Part shown: positions 38,462 to 48,520 of the stretch, in pieces
Position numbering within the stretch: position 1 is the stretch's first letter
Layout of the letters: each line of letters opens with the position of its first letter
NCBI GenBank assembly: GCA_001599355.1
Contig: BCGQ01000002.1
Coordinates: forward strand, 323,554 to 387,553
Reading direction: 5' to 3'
Length of the DNA: 64,000 bases
Source of the DNA: Nakazawaea peltata
Taxonomy: Eukaryota > Ascomycota > Pichiomycetes > Alaninales > Pachysolenaceae
The notes under the pieces: model-generated
What the model saw: the letters and a program-made list of their open reading frames with translations, nothing else
What the model was told of the DNA's origin: nothing
Database searches by the model: none
Translations under genes and position numbers: made by a program

Positions 38462-40108
38462 TTACTCAAACTCAGCAGCATAAACAGCATCGCTGACCTT
38501 AACTCCCCAGTCCCAGAACTCATCATCTTTAATGTAAACCTTACCATCCTTGTCGAAGAAACGGTACTCTTCAAGTTTACTTTGACTCCAGTCGGTAAGC
38601 TTCTCTCTGTTATGGTAATACTCGGTGAAAGGAACCATGAACTTCTTGATGAGAGGTTCCTCCTCTGGAAGGAACCCGTCGATCTTGGCATAGAAGTAGA
38701 TCTGGTTCTCAGAAGCATGGGGAACATCGTCCTTAGGATCAACGTACTTGTCTACACATTTAGGTCTGTATCCGATTCTATAACGGAAGATCTTTTCCAA
38801 TGGGACACCCCCCTTGTGTAATCTCTGGAGGAAACCTCTAGTGGAGGCACAGACTTGCAAATCACTGACAATCTCACCGTAAGTTCTTTCCAATTGTTGC
38901 TTGTAAGTGTCTGGATCAGACTCGGCCAAAGAAACATCAACCTTCGGATAAATCTCCAACAACTTGTTGATCACCTTCTCTGGGTAGTAGTTGTTCAATT
39001 GGATCTTCAACTCGTCGTAGGTCTGTGGGGTGTTCAATTTGGAGTAGATGAGGTACTCGTTGGATACTTCTCCAATAAGAAGTCTGAGACCCTTCTCGTT
39101 GAACTTTCTTGAGAATTCTCCACTCTCAATGTCTTTAAGAATGTCTCCAGATAAGAATTGGTTATCGGTGACGGCTCTGAAGGTGTGATATTTCATATCT
39201 GGGATCATATCTTCAAGATCATGATGAGGAATCTCTCTCAATTTCAGCAACTTCTCTTTACCACTCAAGTTCTTATCGATCTTGAAATGGTCGAGAATTT
39301 CATCAAATTGAAGTTGGACTTCTTCGAATCCCTTAGGTTGGACAGCGAGAGCATTGGAGATCATGACGACTTGCTTGATGATCTGAGTCTCTTCTGGATG
39401 GTATAACTCGTAACACATCTGGAAGAATGTGGAATAAGATCCAGCAGATCTACCAGTACAAGTGATCATCTCAGGATTACCCCCAAAGTGCTTAATGTAC
39501 TTGTAAGTCCATTCCAAGGACAATCTTTGGTCCCAGAAACCGAAATTGGAACCCATTGGGTCTTCCTCGGTCAATTCCTTGGATCCGATGAACCCGAACA
39601 TCGAGACTCTGTAACCTGGAACAACAATGATATAGTTCAAATCAAAGTTATCTGGGTTCTGTAAATCTCTTGGGTCGAAGTTGATGGTGTGGTTTGGCTT
39701 ACCATATTGTAACCAACCTCCATGGAAGAAAACAACGACAGGCCAGCCATCCTTTGGTTTGTTTTTGTCGGAAGCTGGTACCCAGATGTTCAAGTAAGTG
39801 ATATCTTCTTGAGTTGGGACTTTCTTGGAAATATCCGAGAGACCCTTCGATTTGATCACTGGCTGAGCACCTTGAATTCCGAACTCGGTGTAATTGCCGG
39901 TGAAATCGTAGTCTTCTGGCAACAGTCTTGGTCTTCTGAAACGATATTCACCTACTGGAGGTAATCCGTATCTGACCTGAGTGAATCTGTTGGTCAATGG
40001 CTTCAAAGTACCCTCTTCTTTGATCGTGACACCGGTCAAAGTACCTTGGTTTGGAATAGTCACAGTGCAAGGCTCACTGATACCTTCGATAGATGGAACT
40101 TGTCCCAT
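38462..40108 (-). CDS. Type-B carboxylesterase/lipase-like alpha/beta hydrolase
   Basis: The 548-residue protein has the type-B esterase pattern: VRYGLPPVGEYRFRRPRL near residue 48, EDITYLNIWVPA, the oxyanion-hole VVVFFHGGW, the GFWDQRLSLEW block and the nucleophile elbow GRSAGS (canonical G-E-S-A-G). A later glutamate (GEVSNEY) and a histidine (DVPHASENQIYF) can complete the triad. There is no signal peptide, so the enzyme is likely cytosolic, unlike secreted fungal lipases. Substrate unknown. It lies head-to-tail with the downstream amine oxidase gene on the same strand and convergent with the pirin gene. Codon use suggests good expression. Confidence 0.88.
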   Translation of the reverse strand: MGQVPSIEGISEPCTVTIPNQGTLTGVTIKEEGTLKPLTNRFTQVRYGLPPVGEYRFRRPRLLPEDYDFTGNYTEFGIQGAQPVIKSKGLSDISKKVPTQEDITYLNIWVPASDKNKPKDGWPVVVFFHGGWLQYGKPNHTINFDPRDLQNPDNFDLNYIIVVPGYRVSMFGFIGSKELTEEDPMGSNFGFWDQRLSLEWTYKYIKHFGGNPEMITCTGRSAGSYSTFFQMCYELYHPEETQIIKQVVMISNALAVQPKGFEEVQLQFDEILDHFKIDKNLSGKEKLLKLREIPHHDLEDMIPDMKYHTFRAVTDNQFLSGDILKDIESGEFSRKFNEKGLRLLIGEVSNEYLIYSKLNTPQTYDELKIQLNNYYPEKVINKLLEIYPKVDVSLAESDPDTYKQQLERTYGEIVSDLQVCASTRGFLQRLHKGGVPLEKIFRYRIGYRPKCVDKYVDPKDDVPHASENQIYFYAKIDGFLPEEEPLIKKFMVPFTEYYHNREKLTDWSQSKLEEYRFFDKDGKVYIKDDEFWDWGVKVSDAVYAAEFE

Positions 40109-40307
40109 TTTTGGCGGTCTATATTAGTTGTCTGTTGCTCCTACATTCATTTTATTCCAAGAAAGGGGCCCAATTATATATATATCATGATCGGCTGGCT
40201 CTGCCGACGTCCTTCGGATATCGGAATTTTATCCGATGGATAAGAAAAAAAAGAAACGTTATCAGCTACTAAGATCGTGCATAGAAGATCAAACTTTATT
40301 TTAGGCT

Positions 40308-41735
40308 CTATAACTTGTGGTATTTTTTCAAGATGTGTTCAGCTTCTCGTTTTCCGCTGAGCCAGGCACCATGAGCACAACCGTTACCTATGAACGAGGT
40401 GTGTTCACCGGCGAAACGAATGTTGGGTAATCCTTTTTGGAACAGGTTAATACTTCCTTCGTAATCTCCTCCTACTTTTCCTCCGGCATACGATCCTCTA
40501 GCGTATGGATCTTGAGTCCAATTGGTTTTGAGGATTTTTTCTGGCTTGTCCACGACCGATGACTTACTCAATGTACGGAAATAAGGCTCGAAATACTCCC
40601 AGACTTCGTCATCATTGGTCAATGACTCGATATACTGTGTAATTGGAGCCTGGATCAACACGAGGATGATAGGTTTCCCTGTGAATTTGGCAACATTGAT
40701 AAAGAGTATTGGGTATTGCCAAGCATGTGGTTTCTCCGTGAGTAATCCTCCCTCTGGGAAAATAGGATACCTTTTTGGTTTGCCTGTAGTCTTGAGATAT
40801 TCTAAAGATTGGTAATCTGGGTCGGCAATACACCAGTATCTGTCGGCGTCCAATGGCCAGAAAATGGACTCAAATTTGAAAGCTACTTTTCCCAAGGCTG
40901 CGAAACTCATCTTTGGATATAATTTAGTGAAGGATTCTGGTAATGGGGGTGACCATTCAATAGATCCTGGAATTGAGAGATCCGATGACGTTAAACATGG
41001 CTGGGGAATAGTCACAATGAGATCTTTACATTCGAAATACGTATCAGATCCTCTGCAATGGACCTGAATATACCCAGTGGAAGGATCGCGTTGAATTTTG
41101 TACACTTCTTTCTTAGTCAAGATACGGTATTTAGGATACTCTTTCAACTCATTCTGATAGACGGAAGTGTACCCTGATGTGAGGAAAGCATTTCTACCGT
41201 CATGTTCTAATTCACACACACCAGAGGCCGAGCTTTGGTCCCAACAGGATCCGAACCATAACTCCATAAACCTTGCAAATTGAGGAATGTATTTCTTTTG
41301 GTCTTCATTGAGGAATCTTTGTTTCTCAGCCACGTATTTGTTAACAAAATTGTGAACAGAATCATCTTTATAACTTCCATCTTCGATCAGTAATTCCACA
41401 TACCTATAGAACTCCTGTAAAACCGGTCTAAAAGAGTCCAGATCAATCTCTCCCTCAGAAGTCAAAGTAGTTGTTTTGGCATCGTCAAAGTAGAACGACA
41501 CTTCGGGATTGTCCAAATTTTTCTTCAAAAGTGGGTTGGTTAAGCAATCATGGAACCATGAGGCACCCAAATCAACAGTAAATCCATCCAATTTTTGTGA
41601 ATGTAACCGTCCACCCAATCTATCTCTGGCTTCTAAAATGACAGAATCGACTCCTGCTTTATTTAATTCTATACCGGCTTTTAACCCGGAGATTCCGGCT
41701 CCAATAATCACTACAGAGTGGAATTTCTTACCCAT
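40308..41735 (-). CDS. FMS1: FAD amine oxidase, Fms1/Cbp1 polyamine-oxidase family
   Basis: This 475-residue flavoprotein has the dinucleotide-binding fold at the N-terminus (VVIIGAGISGLKAG, then LEARDRLGGRLHS). FAD-contacting segments are DLGASWFHDCLTNPLL and, at the C-terminus, IRFAGEHTSFIGNGCAHGAWLSG. Relatives are S. cerevisiae Fms1, a spermine oxidase feeding beta-alanine and pantothenate synthesis and hypusine formation, and Candida albicans Cbp1 (corticosteroid-binding protein). It does not carry an obvious signal peptide or peroxisomal SKL. Substrate preference is inferred from the family. Confidence 0.88.
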   Translation of the reverse strand: MGKKFHSVVIIGAGISGLKAGIELNKAGVDSVILEARDRLGGRLHSQKLDGFTVDLGASWFHDCLTNPLLKKNLDNPEVSFYFDDAKTTTLTSEGEIDLDSFRPVLQEFYRYVELLIEDGSYKDDSVHNFVNKYVAEKQRFLNEDQKKYIPQFARFMELWFGSCWDQSSASGVCELEHDGRNAFLTSGYTSVYQNELKEYPKYRILTKKEVYKIQRDPSTGYIQVHCRGSDTYFECKDLIVTIPQPCLTSSDLSIPGSIEWSPPLPESFTKLYPKMSFAALGKVAFKFESIFWPLDADRYWCIADPDYQSLEYLKTTGKPKRYPIFPEGGLLTEKPHAWQYPILFINVAKFTGKPIILVLIQAPITQYIESLTNDDEVWEYFEPYFRTLSKSSVVDKPEKILKTNWTQDPYARGSYAGGKVGGDYEGSINLFQKGLPNIRFAGEHTSFIGNGCAHGAWLSGKREAEHILKKYHKL

Positions 41736-41958
41736 GGTGTTACCCTTTCGGTCTAGTACGTATATACAGAGTATCTTATTCTTTTATATAGTCACTCTAA
41801 GCTAAAAGTGGCATCATTAAAGCGGCTTAAATTTTAGTAGGGGCTCGAGCTCCGGGCAGCGAAAAAATCCGCGATGCGATGCGGTTGGTGTTATGATGTT
41901 AGGATTTTCAGATTGGTGTAATGATGTTGATATTCTCAGATTGGTGTAATGGTGTAGT

Positions 41959-42873
41959 TTATTCGATGGATGGGGAAGGTGCCGATGCTTCAATCTCCTT
42001 CTCGAGAGCTCCAAGACAACGATAGAATAACTTGTGTTCCAGCTCGGTGGCCAGACCGACTGATAACCATCTGATTTTGCAATTGTGATCTAAAACGTAC
42101 AAAGTGCAGGCATATTTGTTATTCATAAGAATTGTATCTTTGATTTCCTTGGAAATATCGGATCTTCTTCCTGTCAAGTATAAATGATGTCTGGATTGTG
42201 GGACTATTTTCTTCAAATTGGATCTGGCAAAAGAGATCAATAAATGTTTCAGGTTATTCTCCGATAAGTTGATCTCTGAGATCTGAGCATGAGGGAACTT
42301 CGATAAAAATTCTGAATCATATAACTTATTGAGATAATTGTCTTCCTCTTTTGTGGTTTCGGATTTGGATGTGGGCAGTTTCGGATTGAAGAAGGTATTG
42401 TTCTGTCTTTCTCCCGTTTGAGAGGATAAAATACGCACCACGGTGATCTTTCCCTTGTATAAATCTGTGGTATTGACTTTTTCACCACTCAAATTATCCC
42501 CTACAATATTAGGGAAGTATAACAGTTTGTCGGCTTTGAAGTATGAGATTGGAGCATTGAACATCTTACCGTTATGTTTGGTATAATAATGAGCATCGTA
42601 GAATCCACTCTTGGACATTTCTTCTTCCAAAAGCTTTCTACGAGCCAGTTTTTTCTCCTTATCAAAGAGATCTTTGAATTCGTTCCATAACCCTGTGTTT
42701 CCTTTGTCTATATCCAAATTGGCAAGTGGCGGTTTTGGGAATCCGACTGGTCTGTTCACGGTAACAACTTGGAATGGCTTGGGGGCGGTATTTTCTAGTG
42801 TTTGTAAAAGGTTCTTAACAACCAATTGGGGTCTTGAGGAGTGGAAAAATCTTTTCAGAGGGAGAGTGGCCAT
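41959..42873 (-). CDS. ATP10: Atp10, mitochondrial F1Fo-ATP synthase assembly factor
   Basis: The 304-residue product begins with a cleavable-looking presequence (MATLPLKRFFHSSRPQLVVKN). It has the Atp10 landmarks PVGFPKPP, the IVGDNLSG and KITVVRILSSQTGERQ segments, and RHHLYLTGRRSDISKEIKDTILMNNKYACTLYVLD. Atp10 is an inner-membrane-associated chaperone for subunit 6 (Atp6) of the Fo ring. Length is slightly above yeast Atp10 (279). The ATG at 42873 gives the presequence directly. Confidence 0.93.
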   Translation of the reverse strand: MATLPLKRFFHSSRPQLVVKNLLQTLENTAPKPFQVVTVNRPVGFPKPPLANLDIDKGNTGLWNEFKDLFDKEKKLARRKLLEEEMSKSGFYDAHYYTKHNGKMFNAPISYFKADKLLYFPNIVGDNLSGEKVNTTDLYKGKITVVRILSSQTGERQNNTFFNPKLPTSKSETTKEEDNYLNKLYDSEFLSKFPHAQISEINLSENNLKHLLISFARSNLKKIVPQSRHHLYLTGRRSDISKEIKDTILMNNKYACTLYVLDHNCKIRWLSVGLATELEHKLFYRCLGALEKEIEASAPSPSIE

Positions 42874-43461
42874 GGCTAGTGGATTTTCGTTGCGATGTGA
42901 TGGAGTTGAGTTGGGTTTAAAATTTTTTCAATTGGAGAAGGTGATAAGTTGTATTTTGCTAACAAATGGGGGAACAGCTTTAAGGGGATAGATAATAAGG
43001 GGGATAATGGGGGGAGGATATGGAGCTAAGATCATGGGAATTTTATTGTCGGGAGGAGTCGGAGTCAAGATAGGGGAGGCTGGTTCTAATGGGGTCTGAT
43101 AGATCCCGATGACCTCAACTCATAGCCAAATCAAAAACAAATGAGATTCACATCACTTCCCAATCATATCATGTTAAGTTCTCGTCCTAGTGAAATCGTC
43201 CTCCTTAATAAAATCCACCTCCTTGAAAAAATAAAAATCCACCTCCTTAATATTTTCCCACTGCTATTTTTCCCACCGCTATCTTTCCCACCGTTATGTT
43301 TTCCCTATTATTTTAAACGATCTACAAGATTCATTTAGTCGTGTGCCTCCTCCCAAAATCCCCCGACCAGCCCTTAACTATACAAAAAAATTAAGGCGCG
43401 AGTTTTTACTTCAAGATGGGACCAGCCTTGAAAAGTAGACAGAAAGGACAAGAGATTAAGA
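42874..43461. other. Divergent region with two short tandem-repeat families
   Basis: The 588-bp stretch between ATP10 and the next plus-strand gene contains AAAATCCACCTCCTTA-type units (about 43198-43250). These are immediately followed by TTTCCCACCGCTAT-type units (about 43254-43306). Otherwise it shows nothing gene-like. Confidence 0.6.
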
Positions 43462-43899
43462 ATGCAAGGAGCATATTCGAAGACTAAAAAATACCAGTTA
43501 CCGAGACCATATGGGTTGAAACCAAAGGATAACAAGTTGCCTCGGGCATATTTCACTACTCCGATGAAAAAGATGATGGGTTACTTGCTGTTGTTGTTCT
43601 TTGTGGGCTGTTTTATCTATTTGTTTGGACCGGGTGGGGAAGGTTCTAGTAATACCGAGTTGACATTTGAGAATTTGGATGGGTCGGCTGATAATTTTGT
43701 GAATACTGCGGCAAGTTCTAAGAAAAATGGCAAGTTGACGGTTGATCAGGTGTTGGATGAGTCTAAGAATGGGGGAGAAGTTGGAGTCGGTGCTGGAGTC
43801 GGTGCTGGATCGGCCAACGACATCGCCGATACCCTGGATATCGCCGTCAAAGCTCTGCTCAACCCCAACGATGCCGCTCTGGAGTTGGTCGGTGCCTGA
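43462..43899 (+). CDS. Small single-span membrane protein of unknown function
   Basis: The 145-residue product has a basic N-terminal tail rich in Lys, Pro and Tyr (KKYQLPRPYGLKPKDNKLPRAYF). One hydrophobic segment lies at about residues 38-55, and a hydrophilic C-terminal half contains a VGVGAG repeat encoded by a 15-bp tandem duplication. The layout, cytosolic basic tail plus anchor, suggests a type II ER or Golgi protein. I cannot assign a family. The ATG at 43462 is close behind a TATA-poor, repeat-rich promoter. Confidence 0.6.
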   Translation: MQGAYSKTKKYQLPRPYGLKPKDNKLPRAYFTTPMKKMMGYLLLLFFVGCFIYLFGPGGEGSSNTELTFENLDGSADNFVNTAASSKKNGKLTVDQVLDESKNGGEVGVGAGVGAGSANDIADTLDIAVKALLNPNDAALELVGA

Positions 43900-43986
43900 T
43901 CTTTCTGCATATTCATCTATATATACAACTATCTTATTAGTTTTGTTTCCATACACATTTATTACTAGATTTAATTTAAACATAAT

Positions 43987-44732
43987 TCATGCTCTGATAC
44001 CGTGGACTCTGGCATCTTGACGTTCTTGCCAGACGGTCTTTCCCGTACAACTACAAACAGTCTTATCATTCTCCCAAACACCAGCACTTCTGGCAATAAC
44101 TCCGACGAAATCATCTTCTTTGACGGTGTCTTTCAATGTTGACAAGACCATTGAACGTCCGATCAACTCATGAATCTTCATTGGGACTCTAACGAATCCT
44201 TGACCACTGAAAGTGCCCTCGATATCACTTGGATCTTCAACAGAAATAGGCTCGAGATTGGTCAAAGAACTACCAGTAGTCAAAGCACCTCCCGAGATAT
44301 TACCGTTGGTTCTGATCGAAGGATAGTAAAGCCCTTTCTTGACACCATTGACGGTGAAATCAATCAAAATCTCATTGGAATTGACAGCCACAATTCTGGC
44401 CAAACCTTTAACTGGGTTGATCTTCTCTACGAAGCTTTCGAAAATACAAACCAGAGCCGAGTTTGGTTTACCGGTACCTCTGATAATGGCGTCCCTGCCA
44501 GTCTCTTGGATCAGCTTGACAATTTGAGAAGGCAGAGCACTACCTTCAACGGTAACTCTTTGTTCCTTCAAATCGATATCGAAGTTGGAGATGCCTCCGA
44601 CGGTCTTCAAAGCGTTTTTGATCGAAGTGACACAGGAGTCACAGGTCATTGGAACATTATAAACAGCCTGGACTGTTAGTATCGTGAGTCTATTGAGCTA
44701 GACGGTGCCTTACTTACCTCAAAAGTAGACAT
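43987..44732 (-). CDS. CCS1: Ccs1, copper chaperone for superoxide dismutase (one intron)
   Basis: The gene has two exons: 44718-44732 (MSTFE) and 43987-44667. They are joined by a 50-nt intron with GTAAGT donor, TACTAAC branch point and CAG acceptor, giving 231 residues. The N-terminal heavy-metal domain has the copper-binding MTCDSC. The SOD-like middle domain has GLARIV, FTVNGVKKGLYYPSI and VIARSAGVWENDK, and the C-terminal copper site is CSC in TVCSCTGKTVWQERQDA. Ccs1 loads copper and the disulfide into Sod1 in the cytosol and intermembrane space. Splicing restores the AVYNVPM segment before the metal motif, which supports the exon model. Confidence 0.95.
44668..44717 (-). other. CCS1 intron
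   Basis: A 50-nt intron has donor GTAAGT (44717 downwards), branch point TACTAAC at 44675-44681 and acceptor CAG ending at 44668. Branch-point box to acceptor spacing is only seven bases. Confidence 0.93.
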
Positions 44733-45110
44733 CTTGTTGGAATTGAATGGTCTTCAATCTGATTAATAAGCAAATAGATAAGTGAAAAAGTATGGAACGA
44801 GGGAAAATGATGCGAGAAAGTTCGGAGAAATTTAGGTGGAGAAAATGCAGGGAGGGAATCGGAACGGGATTTGGTCAGGGGAGTGTCGTGACACTGTCGC
44901 GACGCTGTGACTACGAATCAAACTCAACTCGCATCTTCCTGGAATCCATCCTAAACAATCTACTAGCTACTCTACTAGCTAATCAGTGAAACTCTCTGTT
45001 AAATTCTGTCACTACCTCTCCATCTCTTCTACCTGAGCAAATCACTTTCCTCACACGCAAAATATAAAGAAAAATCTCATCACTCCTCTACTCAACCTAA
45101 TACACCAACA
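44733..45110. other. Divergent CCS1/IMP2 promoter region
   Basis: 378 bp between divergent starts. Short dyads GTGTC-GT-GACAC and GTCGCGAC occur together near 44881-44902. No gene is seen. Confidence 0.5.
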
Positions 45111-45623
45111 ATGTCATCCACTCTTAAATATACAGCAAAGACGTCTTTGGTGTTCCTCTCGTGGATTCCGGTCCTCTACACTTTCAATGAACATGTGTGT
45201 TTCATTTCGAAAGTCCAAGGATCATCGATGTCCCCAACGTTAAACCCTGTTAAGAACACTACAAATGATTATGTGTTTCTTTGGAAGTTCAACGTCCGTC
45301 ATAATTTGAAAGTCGATGACGTAGTGCTATTGAGGTCTCCAACAGATCCGGAAAAGATTTACCTGAAAAGGGTCAAGGGTTTACAAGGAGATGAGATCAG
45401 GGCCAGGTATCCGTACCCTAAAGAGAAGGTGTTGATCCCAAGAAGTCATATTTGGTGTGAGGGTGATAACATTCATAGCATAGATAGTAATAATTTTGGA
45501 CCGGCTTCGACTGGGTTGGTTATTGGGAAACTGACATGGATTATATATCCGTTCCATAGATTTGGAAGGATTCCTAAAGGGGGTCGGGAATGCCGGGAAC
45601 TGCATTTAAGAATGAAGGAATGA
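45111..45623 (+). CDS. IMP2: Imp2, mitochondrial inner membrane peptidase subunit
   Basis: This 170-residue signal-peptidase-like protease has the Ser/Lys dyad. Ser41 lies in QGSSMSPTLNP, the same residue number as in yeast Imp2, and Lys86 in YLKRVKGLQGDE. The N-terminal hydrophobic segment (about 9-25) anchors it in the inner membrane facing the intermembrane space, and the box HIWCEGDN is also conserved. With Imp1 it removes sorting signals from proteins such as cytochrome c1. Length matches the family (yeast 177). Confidence 0.94.
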   Translation: MSSTLKYTAKTSLVFLSWIPVLYTFNEHVCFISKVQGSSMSPTLNPVKNTTNDYVFLWKFNVRHNLKVDDVVLLRSPTDPEKIYLKRVKGLQGDEIRARYPYPKEKVLIPRSHIWCEGDNIHSIDSNNFGPASTGLVIGKLTWIIYPFHRFGRIPKGGRECRELHLRMKE

Positions 45624-45702
45624 ATATGTAAATTAGAATAGAATCATTAAGGATGCATTAAGTTATGTAGCAATGTCGTAATGTGTAGGCAGTGGAACTG
45701 GG

Positions 45703-45790
45703 TAATAGTGACCGGGTGACTGGCTGTGTCAGTGACTCAGGCAATGACTCAGTCACTGGGTCGATCGCTGACTCTGTCAATGACTGGACT
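45703..45790. repeat. GTGACT/TGACTC-rich repeat between IMP2 and MIH1 ends
   Basis: Degenerate units such as GTGACTGG, CAGTGACTCAGG and CAATGACTCAGTCACTGG recur several times. Two TGACTCA boxes (45733 and 45745) arise inside them. Confidence 0.6.
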
Positions 45791-45810
45791 CGTCCAAATC
45801 TTATCTCCAC

Positions 45811-48520
45811 TCACTTCATATGAGGTTGTGTATGTGTCCTATATAAATACCCAGATGACCTCTGTTTCTTGTGTGAAATGTTCGGAGTATCATGATGTTC
45901 TTGTTGTTGATTTAAAACAGAAGGAACACGAGTGACGTTATTCTTAACCTTTGTAGGAAATTTGAAATCCAAATTGGCATTGGAATAACTCAAAAATGAT
46001 GATAAAGTATTAGTACTGCTTCCTAACAGTTGTTGATTATCGAAGAATGAAGAGATCGAGTCTGCACAACTATCTTTGTTGGACATAAAAGAACCCAACA
46101 ACTCCTCTGACTCGGAATCAGAGTCGAAATGATCTTCGTTACTCATTGCCGAATTAAGATTGGCTGTAATTGATGAAGACGACAATGAAAGAGTACTACT
46201 ACGAGCCCTATGATGTTGCAACTTGTGTTGTTTGCTAAAGTTGAAGAGACTACCAGAGTGTCTGGATCTTTGCAAAGATGTAGGACGGGAAGAACCGGAT
46301 CCCGAAGTTGATGATGATGTCATGATAGCACTGGAAGATTGGAAAATGGTTTGAGATCTCGATCTCATATGGAATCCACCAGACGAAGCATTCCCAATAT
46401 GGAAAGATTTAGCCTTCTTCAACGATCTGCTGCTCTGAAGTTTACTATCCCTACGGACCCTGTTCATCTCTCTCTCACATGACTGCAGATGGAGAGAGTC
46501 GTTCATCAGAACATACCGTTTAGGGAAACATCTATGAGCTTGTAGATCAAAGAAGTTCTTGTATCCTCCTTCCAAAATTAAGATATCAGGGTAATGTAAA
46601 TTTGGATAATTATCGGCATTGATCAAACGGTCGGTTTTTCTGAGGTGGTTGGCCATAAGAGGACCTCTATAGGAGCTGAATTCACAGTGGAAGATGAGAA
46701 GCTTCTTATTTTGTGAGGGGGTTTCCGCGCCATTCTTGTCGCGCCCCAAGAAATGTTCTTCTAAGTCTTTTTGACATGAAATATTGATGGCTCCTTCGAT
46801 ATGACCACCTTGGAATTCGTATTCGAATCTACAATCGACAATTATCGTCTCATCAAAGTAATCTGAGTATGCTCCGTCCAAGATTTTAACGAATTCGTCT
46901 ACGTCGATTCTTGGGATCAAATTCTTTGGATCGTTGATCATTTTAATGCTGGTTTTAGGGATCGTGGAGTTTCCTGTTGCCTCGATATCGTTATCAAAAC
47001 GAAGCAGAGTCATATTATTGGAGATCTTGTTGATCAGAGACGTGGCATTTCGATCTTTGGTCAAATAATCTTGAGGGGTTTGGAACATGGAGTGAGTTCT
47101 TCTGAATTTAGCTCTATCGCCTTTGATTTTCGAGGAGATTCGTTGTTGAATTGGAGATCCAACTTCACGCTTTAATGAAGGAGAGTTCACATCCTCTTCA
47201 GCCTCGGAATCTATCTCTGAATCTTCATTTACAAGTTTGATCAAATTCTCGGTGTTAGGAGTCACTTTTTCCAGAATAGGAGAAGGGACGCAAAGGGCGT
47301 CTAAAGTGACATCTTGGACGTCGTCGTCATCGGAACCAATCGCGAAATTCTCAATGCTATCGAACTTGCCTAGATTTGGCTGGAAAAGAGATCCATTGAT
47401 CAAACTGGCATTTCTATTACTGAAAGCTTGATTAGTGGTGAAGGCCCTTCTGACTGTACGACGTTGGGGCAAAACCGGGGCAGTAGTCAGTGCAGCTGTC
47501 AGTGCAGGAGCTGCAGGCACCGCTGACACACTCTCCTCTCCAACAACATTATCATGATAAATATTAAATGACGACGAATTCTGTAATGACGTAGCCGATG
47601 ACGGCACATTCATATTAATGGATGATAAAGTAGACACAGAGGTCGATGATGAGAAACTATTGGTAGTTGATAATGAAGAAGTGGAACCTCCTCTAGATGA
47701 AGCGAACGGCTTCCTGAATGGAGCGGCCGGTTGGGCCGTCAGAGAATGCCTTTTTGACCCTACCGCCGCCACAAGGTTCGGCGAAGTGGGCGAGTATAAC
47801 ATATTTTCGATCTCTTCCATTGTCTGAGAGATGGCTGATTTGTGAGTGGCGCCCATAGTATTCTTCGGAAACAAAGATCTCTTTGGTGTGGGTACCTGAT
47901 CTTGCAAGTATCTATACAGGGTTAGTATTTCAAAGTGGAATCTTCAACTCGCAACTGGCCACAATTCACTCCCAATTTCAAACTTGACAGATCAACTTTA
48001 GTTCTTGATCCCTTCTTTGATCTCTCAGAAAAAGAAAGAAAAAATTATTTCCCGTTTGGAAAAGCAATCGAGAATATTTTTTTTGTTTCTGTTTAACTGT
48101 TTTCGGTTAAGAGAGGGGTGAAACGCAAAGGTGATTTAGAGTGAGTGACACTGAGAGACACTGTCTGACGGAGTGACATCCACCATATGAAAGAGTGTCG
48201 AGAGCATCTTGTGATGGGTCGCGCTGGAGTTGAAAAAATACTTACGGTTCAATGTGAAAATTTTGTGAGATATCCGCAGCTAAAACTGTAGTTGGAGAGT
48301 CCAAACTGTTCCCCAGGGAAGTTGGGCTCAAAGGCCTTTTACCTGTAAGAGTAGTCTTAATTTGAAGGAAATCTGGTCTCATGGATTTCTTGGATTTGAT
48401 TAATGATCCTTTTGAAAGTACCGTCGGAGAATTTGCCAACTCTCGGTTCTCTTGTTCGAGATTTAACTTGCACTTAAGGGGTCTTGGTTGCTGCAAGTCT
48501 GTGTCTATGTTCATCATCAT
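45811..48520 (-). CDS. MIH1: Mih1/Cdc25 protein phosphatase (one intron)
   Basis: Exon 1 is 48246-48520 and exon 2 is 45811-47911. Joined across a 334-nt intron they encode 791 residues reading ...NFHIEPYLQDQVPTPKRS... across the junction. The C-terminal rhodanese-type catalytic domain has VDEFVKIL, IIVDCRFEYEFQGGHIEGA and the active-site loop HCEFSSYRGP with Cys501, diagnostic of Cdc25. The N-terminus is a long Ser/Thr-rich regulatory region, and the tail after the catalytic domain is also Ser-rich. Mih1 removes the inhibitory tyrosine phosphate on Cdk1 at mitotic entry. Exon 2 alone has no suitable ATG at its 5' end, supporting the two-exon model. Confidence 0.93.
47912..48245 (-). other. 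MIH1 intron
   Basis: The 334-nt intron has donor GTAAGT at 48245-48240, branch point TACTAAC at 47921-47927 and acceptor TAG ending at 47912. It includes a CGGTTAAGAGAGGG element (about 48103-48116), the reverse complement of the block repeated in the DML1/SCJ1 promoter, and GTGACACTGA-type repeats near 48138-48170. Confidence 0.9.

Noticed and set aside
45733-45751. Two TGACTCA (Gcn4-type) boxes
   Set aside because: They lie between convergent gene ends inside a degenerate GTGACT repeat, so promoter function is unlikely.
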